Assembly: GCA_025677815.1 (NCBI GenBank)
Contig: JAIXMP010000012.1
Coordinates: 744,001-808,000 of the forward strand
Length of the DNA: 64,000 bases
From: Phascolomyces articulosus
Lineage: Eukaryota > Mucoromycota > Mucoromycetes > Mucorales > Lichtheimiaceae
Reading direction: 5' to 3'
Position numbers and translations under genes: made by a program. Shown piece after piece: positions 49,363 to 61,529 of this stretch. Below the pieces are notes generated by a model that was not told the origin of the DNA, did not search any database, and worked only from the letters and a program-made list of their open reading frames with translations. Position 1 is the first letter of the stretch; each line of letters opens with the position of its first letter.

Positions 49363-50090
49363 TCAAACTTTAAATGTCCACTTACAAAGGGAAAGGGAAG
49401 AGAAAGCGACTACCAATTCGTCAATTGGTGTCTTGAGAGAAAGAGAAGAGAAATGACCAACCAATTCGTCAATTGGATGGTCAATGTCCATTGGATCAAT
49501 TTCCATGGGAGGATGCCATGTTGGCATTTCCTGGCGATCGCGTCGAGCTCGAATGACAGCAATGTCTGTCCAAGAACGACGGATAGGCATGACCAAAGAA
49601 TGGACAGGGGCCTTATATCCAGTGGTGTTGTTTTTTTTATTTGCCTTGGAAGCAACTTCTGCATTGTCAAAGAATGATGAACGGTGAAGAACATCAGGAC
49701 GAGCAGGAAGAGTTGTTCGAGGCGTAGCGGGTGCCATGACTACCGGAGTAGCAGGCAATTCCACCTTATATTCTGGAAGGACTCGGCATTCCAGAGCAGA
49801 AGTAATTTGTGCCAAAACAACTTCGACATGCCTCTGTTTGGGTAAAGCCAATCCGTGAACCGATTATAATAATCGGGCACAATAATGGCAATTACCCAGT
49901 AGGCAAAGCAGATTACTGTTAAGAATTGAATGGGTGTCATTACCAGTAGCTTTTGGATTGTAAAAAATAAAAATAAAAAACGCGGGAAGGGGGAAGAGCA
50001 GAGCAAAACGGGTCTGGAAATTAATTTATTACCATGGCATAATTTTTCGTTGCCTCCCGACACGGCATAAAATTCAGGTACGGTCACCAT
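49363..50090 (-). CDS. Unrecognised 182-residue protein with tandem PIDELV motif
   Basis: Three exons (50090-50033, 49915-49896, 49833-49363). Both introns (117 and 62 nt) are GT-AG and phases agree; the middle exon is only 20 nt and repairs what would otherwise be a frame conflict. The N-terminus is MVTVPEFYAVSGGNEKLCHV. The C-terminal half ends with two copies of PIDELV-x2-3-FSSLSL, preceded by the acidic MEIDPMDIDH. I do not recognise a domain. Composition is clearly coding-like compared with the flanks. It lies between two decayed F-box copies in an accessory region, so it could be a lineage-specific gene or part of a mobile element. A shorter first exon is possible. Confidence 0.5.
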
Positions 50091-50879
50091 GGACACCTAC
50101 TTGTTTCCTATTACAACACACTGTTCAATAAACAAACATTCATTTATATATTTATTTATTGTTATAAAATCTACTTTGTATAAAACAATAACTTTTTATT
50201 ACATTAATATGTAACTAATGAATTAGCAGGAATGGATCATTGTACGCAGAACAGCACATTTGCAAAGAAAAATAAAATAAAATAAAGGACTAAATGTAAT
50301 GTCCTGTTGGATGTGCAAAACTTTAAATTATATATGCGCACACAAATTTAAAATTACAAAAAGTTCAAGCTGCTCCTTTGTAGAATTTTTATTTACTATA
50401 GGAAGCATATTTATTGCTTGAAATAAATGAAAACAAAGAAAATACTGCTTAAATAAGCATGGATTGTTTTTACCTAGGAGCACGATTTGAGTTTACTGAC
50501 TGAGGAAAGAAATGGGAAATAGCAAATGGAGTGAAAGAGTAACATGGGGTATTCTTTCTATTTTTTTATATTTATCGTTTATGTTAAGCCAATAACTTAT
50601 AAACATAATGTATAACATATAAAATACCTAGTTTATATACATGGATAAATACTACTATTACTATTATGATAATTAATTTACATCAAGTGAAAATGGACAC
50701 TAGTATATATGCATTTAAAAATGATTATTCTTTATTTTATTGGTTCATGTTCATGTACGTACAAAAACATAGTTGAGTTTACCCTAGCTAAGTTACAAAA
50801 AGGATATTCATCAACAGTTCAAAATTTGTAAACGCTTTTCTTTACAAAGCATGGTGTTATTACTAATAATGTTTCAACA
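50091..50879. other. Intergenic, nothing recognised
   Basis: About 790 bp of AT-rich DNA between the PIDELV gene and the end of F-box copy 3. No gene or repeat seen. Confidence 0.5.
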
Positions 50880-53049
50880 GGAGCTAATGATAATACTCTT
50901 GAGAAGGACAGCATTTTGGACCAGGAAAAATATACTTAATCTGTAATATAACGAAGATTATACAGGTGAATAAAGAATAATGCTCTTTTGCAGCGATTTG
51001 AAAAGTGTCATGATATGTTCATCGAAAACATGCTCTTAATCCATAAAGATAGATGTGCATTAATTTTATTGTGGAAAGCTTGCTGAAACACCGTTGCAAT
51101 CCTTTTGAAATTTTTGGCGAGCAACTAGAAAAATTGACGTCTGTCAATGTGTTTATATGGGCTAATGCATCTAGTAGTTGATTAGTGAGTAGGTAGTGGT
51201 CGCTTTTTTCACATAAACTTGTTTTTTCAATGTCGTTATTGTTGCTGTAGCTGTATTATTTATAGATGAGGAGGAAGCATAGTGCTGGGATAATTGTATT
51301 AAGTACCTGTCATTTTCATCAGAAAGTTCTCTTTGCTGTGATGCTAATTCAAGTTCCAACGTTTGCAATGGACGTTGCAATCGAATTAAAGAATGGACAA
51401 GTTTTGGTAACCTTCCACGTTCATCCACTACTTGGAGGGTCGTCAGAGCAGAACAAATAGGGATAGATCGTAATTGTTGCCTTTTAACAAGGTGACTCTC
51501 ATCCACAGAATATGACAATCATTTGAGACTAGGGAAATGTATGTTGATCAATAAGGAATCATGGATGGGAGTGGTCCTGATGTCAATCTCATTTAATGTA
51601 GCTGCATTTTTGGTTATCAGTGACAGAATGGCGTACGGTTCTCATCAGACCAATGGTTGAATACATAAAGTGCACGTAACCCATCATCGCTTTCATCAGA
51701 ACAAGAACGTTTGATACCTTCCAGTGTCATTGCGTCAACCTTCTCTTTATTGTAACCAAGAATCTGTAAATGAGAACAATACATATCCACAAGATCCACA
51801 AAATCTTCCCCACAATTCCATAACATCAATCGTCGTAAATTTTGGCAACACTTTAACAAGGGTTCCATAATATTCCTTTGTTTTGATGAAGCTCTAATTC
51901 CAAATCCATCAAAAGGATAGTGTCGTGGTTCAGCCAAAGCTTCTAGATCGACATCCAGATAATACAATGCTACGTGGGCCATCTTATACGTCAATTTTAA
52001 AAGCTTTGGACCTGTTCCAAGTAATTTGCTCACTCAGATACCGTCATCGTTGAATGAAGTCCGTAATAAGACTTAAGAATGAGAGATCCAATGTCAATCG
52101 AGTCAATTTTTTCCCTATCTGCTGCATGGCATTTGAAAACAGCAATATATCCCATAGGAATGGAACTCTGAAACACAAATAGAAGAGATCTATATTATAT
52201 ATGTAACAATAAGATCCTCTGGTTAAAATAAAAAATGGGAAAAAAAGTTCTACTCAATAAGGGTCAATGTATTTGTTACCTATAATTCAAAGAGATGTGA
52301 TATTACAAAAATATCCATTATTGATTGCTTCAGTCATCCTCTTGTTGTTGGTGGTATCGTGGTTTATTGAAGTAATAGTGAGGTGTTGATCTTTAGCAGC
52401 AATAGAAGGTATCACTTTGGTTATTTATTCTTCAAAGTTTGGATCATTGTCACTCATCCTCAAATGAACCCGCGCTGAGGCATATCTTAACATCATTTAG
52501 AGACTGTAGAGCAAACAATTTTGGAAGCCTCGTCCAGACCAGCAAAAATACGATGAGATAATTCGGTGAGTTATATGGACGTAAAATTAACTTGCTTGTC
52601 ATTGAGACACGTAGTTATCTCTTTTCATTTGATGAATTCTTGCTTATATTATTGTTGCTGAAGAGCATTGTTATTCTTCGAAAATTTGACGTTTTGTAAA
52701 TCTGCTTCTAGGTGTTGATCACTTGTTGCTAACTTTGGATAGAGAAAAGTCGTCCCAAATAAGAATAATCTTCTGGTAAATCGGGTGTAATAAAAACCAT
52801 GTCTTCTGCATCAAATATGGTTGCCTCATATTGACCTCCCTTGTAATGACCGTATATACAATGATCAAGTATGTTGAATAAAAGTGAACGTTTGATCTGT
52901 TCAATGGTGGTGGACGTGAATTCAACAACGCGTTTATAGTCGCGATTGTTTATTGCATGGTCAACTTTAGAGCAAGAAGCGATGACTGGATCTACATCAA
53001 GCTAATGTAATGACGATATAGTAGTTGACGAACAGGTGATGCAAGTCAT
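50880..53049 (-). pseudogene. Decayed TPR/F-box/LRR copy 3
   Basis: Most diverged of the three copies. The ATG at 53049 is present (MTCITCSSTT) but a TAG stop follows after 15 codons. Further fragments in changing frames match the intact gene: TPR near 52720-52930, F-box near 52440-52600 with stops, LRR at 51617-52033 (LLKCCQNLRRLMLWNCGEDF) and 51171-51518. The intron donor (ATAG then GTAACAAA, near 52279) is kept, so again this is DNA-level duplication. C-terminal homology fades near 50880-50930. No frame could make a full protein. Confidence 0.82.
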
Positions 53050-53749
53050 TGGTAAAGCACGATGGTATTCAAAAAGGTTTCTTCCGACCTGAATGGAATA
53101 TATGCCTGTATTATATCTGGTAAAAAAAGTGTGATAAATGGAGGTATTGTTAATATAGAAATCCATAAAAAGGATGATACTATTCCTAGCTGTTAACAAT
53201 AACAACGTTAAGTAACAAAAAGAATCCAGTAAATATTAATAAATTTATTAGTAACACCCCTAATGAAAAGTAGTCATTATTTTTATTGGTATGCCATAGT
53301 TCAACAAATAAATTGTGATGCCTTTTTATATAGTCCATAACTTATTCCAGAACTACAATACAAGAAACCATCCTCCATATAAAAAAACCTAGTCCAAAAA
53401 AAAAAAAAAAAAAAAAAAAAACCACATATTTCTCTTTTTTTTTGAACTTGCAAGGATTGATCATTACTGATAGTATAAACCATAAAAAGAGAAGAGATTG
53501 TGTAATTATGACTCAATCCGTATCAATCTTAACAGCTTGACCTCACTAGCATTTATCTCCTCAGAAACAAAATGAGAGCTCTCACGGGATAAGAAAGGAA
53601 CCAATCCATAATTAAATATTGATATACATATATATCATTGATTCGTTCAATCACTATTGAGGAGCGGATTTTTTTTTTTCATTCGATCATACAATTAGGC
53701 TCAGGAAGCTTAGAATGTGGGCGAAAAAGATTTTTTTGACGTTTTATTA
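53050..53749. other. Intergenic with 27-bp poly-A run
   Basis: AT-rich DNA with a 27-base A run at 53396-53422. This is the promoter area of the SP-RING gene. No other gene seen. Confidence 0.5.
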
Positions 53750-55670
53750 ATGCAAAGTACTTCCGTAGTCAACAGGTCACTAGCTTATGCTCACGAACAA
53801 GCACTTTCAAAACGAAAACGGTATGATCGTACATCTTCCATTTATCAAACTCGTAAATGGCGATCCAGTCGTCCCATTCTGACTACAGATCAAATACAAG
53901 AACTTGGTCGACTCTTGGGTGTAAAAACCCTTCAACAATCGATGGATCTGTTCATGGTATAAATGAAACTTTTTCTTTAAAAACTCTCATTTTTCCTTTT
54001 GGAACCACAATCCCATGGAAATATTAAAATATGCATTGCCTTTTGTATAGAATCCTGGCAATTTATTTCAAATGAATAAACCCAAACTGAATACGATTCA
54101 CCAATATCTTTTGGATCGTAAATTAGAAAAAGGTCGCATTGCAACAACCAAATTAAAACAATACCCATTTGCAGTACGACTGTTTGATATTTTATATCCG
54201 GGTTTTCCAATATGGCGTGCTAACGAACAAGCATTGAAATTACAACGTGAAAGGTATTTATTTATAAATGGTGAAAGAAGGAACCACAAAAAAAAGAGTG
54301 ACCACATTAAAGAATATTTTCTTTTTTTAGTGTGAATGAAAGAAGAAAAGCCCGGCCCGGAGTAGCATATGATCAATTACCTACAAGTGACATATTCGAA
54401 CGTCTCGAAGAGTTAGTACGTGTAGATGTTCAGCAACGGGACATACAATATCCTTATAATGAAGAAGGAGAAAACGAAGAAGATGAAGAAGAAGGGTATA
54501 ATGGACAGAAACAAACAATTGTTATACCAACCGAAGGATTACTCAATTATGCCCAGGAACGCACCAGCACCAAAAAGAAGGAAACAAGAGATATCCGATT
54601 ACATTTATATTTATGGTCATCTATAAGATTATGTTGGGAACCACGGATTTCTGAATTTATTGTGGATACCAAAGGGAATCAATGGACAGATGTTGATCAG
54701 GTAAATATAAGAAAAAGATAGGAAATATTGTGAAAGCAAGGGGAAAATGGATATATATATAAGATAATTTGTACTAAAGTGTTTGAAAATTTATTTTGGG
54801 GATTGAAATATGGATTCAGAAAACTGTCCAAAAACATGGGTATAAACATATTGATATCACTGAAAAAGTGGATTGGCAAGATGTTCTAGAAAATCGAGCA
54901 GAAAACGATGGCGAGATTTTAATACAATTTGATTGTAATGTGGATATTAAACAAGCTTCCATCTGTACTGTATGGAAAAAAGCACCAATTGAGGTACATA
55001 CAAGAGTTCTCTACTTATATTTTGTGGAAATAATAACATAGAATGATTATAAAACTAATTGAATTTCATATTATATATGCATATATTTAAGCTTGTCGGC
55101 CATTTATATATCCAAACAGCTGGAACTTATATTTGCCGACTTGTCGAAAACGCCAAAATCGAATCTGAAATCGCTTCCATCCAAGAAAAGGCCTTTAATC
55201 TTTTGGGAAAAAAGGATGATCGACGAACAAACATTTATTGTGCACGTGGTATATTCAACGATTGTATGGATACTTTCAAAGGAGAAAGCAATAGCATGAA
55301 TGGCAATAGTCAAGGTACAGGAGGAGATGATGATGATGATTTGCTCATGGGAGATCAAGTAGTTTCATTATTGGATCCACTCCTTTTCACTCATATTGAA
55401 TTTCCTTGTCGAGGTATTTATTGTAAACATATTGCCTGCTTTGATGCAGCTTGTTTCTTTCAATGCCATGGAGTGGATCGTAATTGGCAATGTCCATTAT
55501 GTGCAGTTCAATACAAGTCCATTCAAGATTTATATATTGATCATGATTTGGATCAAGCGATTACTCGCTATCCAGAAGAATCCAAACTTATCTTACGTGA
55601 TGGCAAATTGATTCCTCCGCCAGAAGAACCCGAACTACATAAAAAGATCAAAGTGGAACACATTCTATGA
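53750..55670 (+). CDS. SP-RING (MIZ) zinc-finger protein, SUMO E3 ligase-like
   Basis: Five exons (53750-53956, 54051-54253, 54331-54700, 54820-54993, 55092-55670), 510 residues, phases consistent. The first ATG of the frame is at 53750; upstream codons are open to a GTG, so an extra 5' exon is possible. The clearest domain is at residues 422-455: FPCRGIYCKHIACFDAACFF followed by NWQCPLC, the zinc-binding SP-RING of Siz/PIAS proteins, which stimulate SUMO transfer from Ubc9 to target proteins. The upstream part (LHLYLWSSIRLCWEPRISEF, KHIDITEKVDWQDV) could correspond to a PINIT-like region. The N-terminal segment QIQELGRLLGVKTLQQSMDL may be a DNA-binding-type helix pair. An acidic run lies at about 125-145. 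Target unknown. Confidence 0.8.
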
Positions 55671-56023
55671 GTCATATCCAATGAATGATACAGAGTGGAT
55701 TGTATAAAGTTTATTATACATATATACATATAAAAATACTTTGTCATATCCTATTGTAAATAATATAATAAATATCTTTTATTTGTTCATAAAGACATTT
55801 ATGCTGACTGAATTATTTCTTTTCAAATATGCAAAGGCAGTAAAATGATCAGTAATTCATACAGAGAATAAAAATCATGTAAATAGGGTATAGATTTATT
55901 TATTTTTTTCAAAAGATAAAAGAAACACAAAACTATAAATATATATTACAGAAAATAATTGAACTCTTTTTTTTTCGGTTCATCTAATACAAATAATAAA
56001 TTATATCGCTTCGAATAAATAAT
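55671..56023. other. Shared 3' region of convergent SP-RING and CNH-like genes
   Basis: 353 bp of AT-rich DNA between two stop codons. Polyadenylation signals for both genes must lie here; nothing else is seen. Confidence 0.5.
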
Positions 56024-58217
56024 TTATAAAGGTGCATTGCTAATAATGCCACTACTGGTGCCACAGCTGTTACCAGCAGTAGCAGCACCTGTAGGAAGAT
56101 CGGAGATAGCTGTAGCATTGATGTTACCCTGTAGCATATAAACATGTGCATTATCTTGCGGAGTAGCACAACACCAAAGCAATGCCTTGGCCTTCTTTTT
56201 ACCATTCTGTCTTACATCCCAACGACCCAAATAATTGACACGAACACCATTCATAATCCGATGAATCTTTTCACCTGTCCGCATATGAAGCACTTCGACA
56301 CTTTCTCGACTAAATCCAACAGCACACCAGTCTTCTTCTGTTAGTTGGATAAATTCGATATGTTGTGGTTCATAAGTCCAATGATAGACTAAAGTGGAAA
56401 AAAGTCCACCCGTTAAATCGATAATATAACTTTGACGACACAAGGTAGCAAAAAATAATTGAGGTGACATGGTGGACGATAAAGCAACAGGATCCACGGC
56501 TTCCGAAGGAGAAGAAGTAACGACGGTATCGTAAGAAGGTGGATTACTATAATCACTTGTCAAAGAAGTGGTTAATGGATTTGGATAAAATGGAAGTTGA
56601 ACCAGCGATGTCCATTGAATATCTGGCATGGTGGTAGTAGGTAATGTTGGGAATGAAGCTGATGGAGGTAAAGTGGTATTAGTATCAGTTGTCGGAGATG
56701 GTGGAGGATGAGGGGATGAATGGGAACGTATGCGAGCGGATGTTGATCTTGTGGATGAAGAGGAAGATGCTGTGGATGTAGTTGTTGTATTGATGGGTTT
56801 ATTTAAACTGTCCGTATGTTGATTGTTATTGTTATTGGAGTTGTTTGTGTCAGCAAGAGAAGCAAGTAATTGATTATCATATTGTTCTCGTAACCATGTC
56901 TTTTGGTATAATTCTGCAACTTTTGCATCAACGGGTATGGTGCGCACTTTACTATTGCGTAATCCAATAGCTGTGGCTTCAGTTGAAAAAATAGCAAGGA
57001 GGTATCGTAAAGTAATTCGATCGTCTGCAAATGAAATCCATCGTGGCTCCGCAGGAATCCAATACACCTTAAAACGGTAAAAGGGGCTCAGCCGAAATGA
57101 ATTTTTCTGTTGTTCCTGCTCTGATTGTTGTTGTTGATCATGCCTTCGTTGCTGCCAAACAACAATCTTATCACGTTGCATGACAGCAGCAAATACATAT
57201 GTACTTGTTTGATAAGTATGTAATCGAACTACATCTCGACAATCTGGAAACTTGTAATAAAATTCTTGTAGTATGACATCATTACAAATATAATGTTGTT
57301 TTAACGTTAATCCACTGGAAAGTACCAATCGTGTTGTGGAAGCTGTTGCTCCTGGTGATGGTTGGGACGATGATGATGAAGAAGAAGATGGAGTGGATTT
57401 ATTTTGTTGACTTTGTTGTTGTCTCTGAGGTTGTTGTTTTCGTGGCTGTTGATACATGTTATCGTAATCAGGATGTTCTTCTTCAGGAGATTTACCACAT
57501 TGAGAACCAATTTTTTTCCATTCTTTCATGGATGGAACGTCATGGTCTATATTCTGTCGTTGATTCCAATCGAATTTAAAGACAGCGTAACATAAACGTA
57601 ACAAGGCATCATAAGAGTAACATCGTACACGTTTATTGCGCCCCGCGAGCATGAGAACGACACGACATGGTTTGATGGGTACCATTTGGCGTACACGGAC
57701 CCAAATGATTGTTTTTGGGCTGGACATGGTTGGTTGGTATAAATCAAGTACTTGAATACCATGAGTCGCATGACCCAATAACATGAAGCGATCATCAAGT
57801 ACACAACATGATTCAAAAGGCGGTGTCATTGCTGTTGGCCAATGTTGTCCTGTTTCTGATGCAAGTATCTTGAGATCCATTTGAGCTAATAATCGATCCA
57901 TATTACTCACTGTATTACTCGTCGTTGTCGCGCCAGCTGTATTCTGTATAAAAAAAATTACAAAAAAAAAGTTTAATATACATAAATATTTCAAAATGAC
58001 GAGTGAGGAAGGAAAATAAGAATAATAATACAAAAGAAAAAGTTGAAACATCATTCACCTGTTGTTGTTGTTGATGGTGTTGTGGACCATTGTAATTTTG
58101 CCGTTCAAGTACTTGTAAATGATTTGTTTCCGAAGAAGTAGCTATAGCTAAATCATAAGATGGAGGTTCATTATGGGTTGACACGACATGATGGTGTTCT
58201 TCGTCATTGCGCGTCAT
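56024..58217 (-). CDS. Beta-propeller protein, probably CNH (citron homology) domain
   Basis: Two exons (58217-58059, 57943-56024) give 692 residues. The N-terminal 53 residues are polar and Gln-rich. The body reads like a citron-homology propeller: SCCVLDDRFMLLGHATHGIQ with VLDLYQP, then a strand pair around RVVLMLAGRNKRVRCYSYDA, FAAVMQRDKIVVWQQ, VYWIPAEPRWISFADDRITL, and a closing block LVYHWTYEPQHIEFIQLTEE. Long Gln, Ser and Thr-rich inserts (about residues 200-240 and 390-450) break the fold. CNH domains occur in Rho-GEFs, Vps39/Vam6-type tethers and kinases; no partner domain is attached here, so the role is open. Could be a divergent WD40 protein instead. Confidence 0.6.
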
Positions 58218-59188
58218 TACTTTTTTAAAAATAAATAAATAAATAAAAAGACGATTGAATTGAAAGGTGCTGTTAAAAAAATAAAACGAATAAAAAAGTC
58301 AGCATTATTGGGAAGGTTACACTGTTTTTGCGTTCTTTCTTTCATTTTTAAAACACCTAAAATTTGTTACCATGGACATAATAATGAATTTGCAAAAGAG
58401 TAAGCTATGATGACGAAAAAAGATAGTTATAAATGTAATCATCTACACGGTAATATTTATGTTAATAATTTAATTAGGTAATGATAGTACAAAGTAAGAC
58501 CAATTCCAACACCACATGTCCCATTTCAAAAGAAACCAGTAGTATGGAACGTGAAATATTATTTTAGGTATAGATAAAGAAGCCTTCAGGGAAATCGGTG
58601 TTTAATTGACACTAGGTTATTAAGAAATTATTATATTTTATTGTGGGTAATAACAAAACATCACGAAGAGAACAGCTATTAAATCACATCTCCCCTTTAC
58701 CAACAAGAATTTTTCAGTAACAAATAAATGAGAGCATATTTCAACCATTTCAATCGACGTATCTCTGGTCACCCATATAAAAAAAAAAGCCTCTTTAGGC
58801 CAAGGAAAATGATAAAAAAGTTAAATTAAATATCAGGGTGCGCTGGTCCCTTTTGACATTCAATAGAACTATGTGAATATTATGTAGGGATGGTGAATGC
58901 TAGAGTTGGTGATCGGATCAAACCATGAATGACAAATACGTAATACTATATAATATCTCAACTGAAGGAAATGATTCACTATGTGGCCGCGTTTCAAGAT
59001 CACGATTAGTGGCCCATGCTGTTCCAGTAATGGAAAATACTTTAATTGTATAGAAATATTTGACATAAATATTATTGTTCTAGCATGCATTAATAATTCT
59101 AACACAAATAAGGTAGTTCATTCCACCCATCACAGACGCATTACTTTCTTCGCCTGATCAAGTGCAGGATGCATCGAATGTTTGGATG
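58218..59188. other. Intergenic, with a CAGGGTGCGC motif
   Basis: AT-rich DNA. CAGGGTGCGC at 58834-58843 repeats exactly the 10-mer at 12141-12150. A minus-strand open piece near 58980-59050 reads FSITGTAWATNRDLETR and may be part of the unrecognised coding remains just upstream. Confidence 0.4.
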
Positions 59189-59693
59189 TCAATTACTAAC
59201 GAGGCGATTCCATGATAATTTGTCTGCAGTGTGGTTAGGAAGACAATCAGGATGCACAATCCAAATATCTGGTTGCTGGCGGAAAAGATATATTTTCATT
59301 TTTCCAGGAATTGCCTGTTCAGTTTCTGGGGTGGTAATAAAAATTTATATAGTTGACATTTGTTGTGTTGCTTTTTTTTAAAAAAAATGGTATTTTATCC
59401 ATGAAAATTTTACGATGATGCTCTTACTTTTTATCTTATTAGAAGAGATTAATGACCATTTAACAAATTTGTAATTTCGAAAAGGGTCATTTTTTAAAGC
59501 GAAAATACCATTCGATTTGGTCTTTCAGTATACTTTCACGCAATTTATATTGGATGAAGTTTTCTTTGGTGCGATAAACAAGGTAGCATATTATCTGAAA
59601 AAAAAAACGACTGCAGTGTAGAATATTAGTAATATGTTGAATATACCAACCATCATCCAAATGATTGTACAAATACCGCCTTTGTCTATACAT
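59189..59693 (-). pseudogene. Unrecognised spliced coding segment (gene end or relic)
   Basis: A terminal exon at 59325-59189 (acceptor CCCCAG, stop TGA) encodes TEQAIPGKMKIYLFRQQPDI then WIVHPDCLPNHTADKLSWNR, clearly coding-like against the AT-rich flank. It can be joined in phase to a donor GTATAC after 59534, giving the upstream sequence QIICYLVYRTKENFIQYKLR. Further open pieces on the same strand lie upstream (60193-60047, 60524-60246). I cannot build a complete gene from a single ATG, and I recognise no family, so this is either the damaged end of a gene or an element relic. Type given as pseudogene for lack of an intact model. Confidence 0.35.
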
Positions 59694-60046
59694 TTTTCGA
59701 CAATTGAAATATATTGTTTTTTATTGGTTTATTTTCTGATGCAATTTATGCACAATAATTTATATTTGTATAACCAGTACGTAGTATCTTTTTTTTTTGG
59801 TGTCCACTTTTGCTCGTTTCTACGTATATGACTATTTTTTGTTTTGTTCTTCTTGGAAAGAACGTGTGTATTATTGGTTGACACTTCCATCATGTAGGCT
59901 AATGATGAGATAATTAATTTTGACGCGTGTGATTGAAGGACGACTACACCGTTCTTCCTTTGAAGCGCTTTTTTTTTTTCATCGCAAATTCATTGACCTC
60001 ACTGTCACATGTTCTTTAAAGGATGAGTGTGGCAAAATAGTAAACG

Positions 60047-60193
60047 TTAATACATGAAAAATTTACAAGATCTTCCTTTGGAACTGTGTGTTGACTTGGA
60101 GAAAGCAAAATATTCGCTTTTTTGAATACTCTGTGAACTGACTGTGTATTGATGAAAAAGTCTACCAATGTTGTTGTAGCGAACAGATGCCAT
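60047..60193 (-). other. Short open frame, possibly part of the same relic
   Basis: Forty-eight codons from ATG to TAA (MASVRYNNIGRLFHQYTVSS, then QSIQKSEYFAFSKSTHSSKG). Codon composition looks coding-like. No domain known. On the same strand, 60524-60246 holds another open frame with two Cys pairs (NTCQLCVKNY; HDGCSRCII), starting at GTG. Together with 59189-59693 they may be remains of one gene. Confidence 0.3.
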
Positions 60194-60524
60194 AATTTTT
60201 TTTGAAGACGTTGGTTTACATTGCTTGTTCAAGTAGTTGTCTTAATCAAGATCTTGAACAAAATATCTCGTTTTTAGGTCGATGAATTTTTTCTTTACTC
60301 TTTTTTTTTCTTTTAAGAGATGACCATAATAAATATATATCAAATTGGTGAATGGCATTGAACAGTTGTATGATGCAACGTGAACATCCATCATGCTTGA
60401 CCATATATATATCTTTGTTTACAACCTTTCTTTTCAGTGAAATAGCAGGAAAGGAATCTCTTTTATTCATATAGTTTTTAACACACAATTGACATGTATT
60501 GAGTTCGTACGTAAGGGGTGTCAC

Positions 60525-61529
60525 AAAGTATTTATATGAGCTTTAAAATTTATAGAAGATTATATTGTTGTCTTGTCCATCGGTATATGGCCACCCAAAA
60601 TTATGTTCTCCAGAGACATCGGTCATTTTTACCGTCTCTCCCAAAAAATATTTATAGCATTTATATTTGAAAAATGGCTATATTTTCATTATTACATGTC
60701 TGGAATAAAAAAATATTTTTTTTTGATAATAAATATTTAGCTGTTCAATTAAAAATAGAAATAGTGTTTTTTTTCTTTGATGAAAAGGCTGAGTAATATA
60801 TGTATGTAAACACAATTGGACAATATATACTTATGTATTTCATCAACGTTGTCTATATACATCAAAGCAGATCGATGATAGTATAGATGGAGGCTTGTTA
60901 TTGATAATCTATAATACCATACAATATGGTTATAAACAAGCAAACATAGAACTGAAAACGTTGGGTCATTTTTTTATATGGATTATATACATAAATATAC
61001 CAAAAGTGATCTATGTGCTGTAGATGCAACAAAAAACACATTTTTTTTATTGTTAATTATATAATAATTTGAGAGATGAGATTGTTTTCTTTTTTTTTTC
61101 ATTATTATGGGGAATAGTAAAAGAAATAGGGTAAAAAGTTATAATGTGACTAAAGATATATATATACTATAGAATGAATGGAGAAAGGGAGTAATAGTAG
61201 AATAAGGTATGTTGAAACAATCGAATGATAGAATTATAATATAAAAAATGGTGGGTGGTATAACAAAAAAAAATAGTATTTGATTTGTAAACAAGTCAAG
61301 TACTAAAAAGAGGGATAAGTAAGAATGTGTGTTAAAATAGTATTATAAACTATTTCATATATACTTGGGCTACATGGAATAACCATATATTAAGGAAGAA
61401 ACTCGTTTGTTGTTGTTTGTTGTTTATAGTTGTTATTATTATGAATTGCTTGTTTTGGTGATACTAAAATCAATTATAAAGAAGTAGGCGAAGAGAACTT
61501 TATTACAAGTACGACAACTCCTACTACTT
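60525..61529. other. Intergenic, nothing recognised
   Basis: About 1 kb of AT-rich DNA downstream of the Nudix gene. No gene, RNA or repeat seen beyond homopolymers. Confidence 0.5.

Noticed and set aside
43587..53049. Idea that the decayed F-box copies are retrocopies
   Set aside because: Both keep the intron donor and intronic sequence of the intact gene, and one keeps the 5' leader, so they are DNA-level duplicates.
53396..53422. 27-base A run as a retroposon poly-A tail
   Set aside because: It is not at the 3' end of any copy in the matching orientation; simple homopolymer slippage suffices.
59570..59705. Pmp3-like small membrane protein in another frame (KGGICTIIWMMVGIFNILLI)
   Set aside because: Hydrophobic, but it lacks the Pmp3 consensus and a start codon; it overlaps the better-supported frame of the unrecognised segment.
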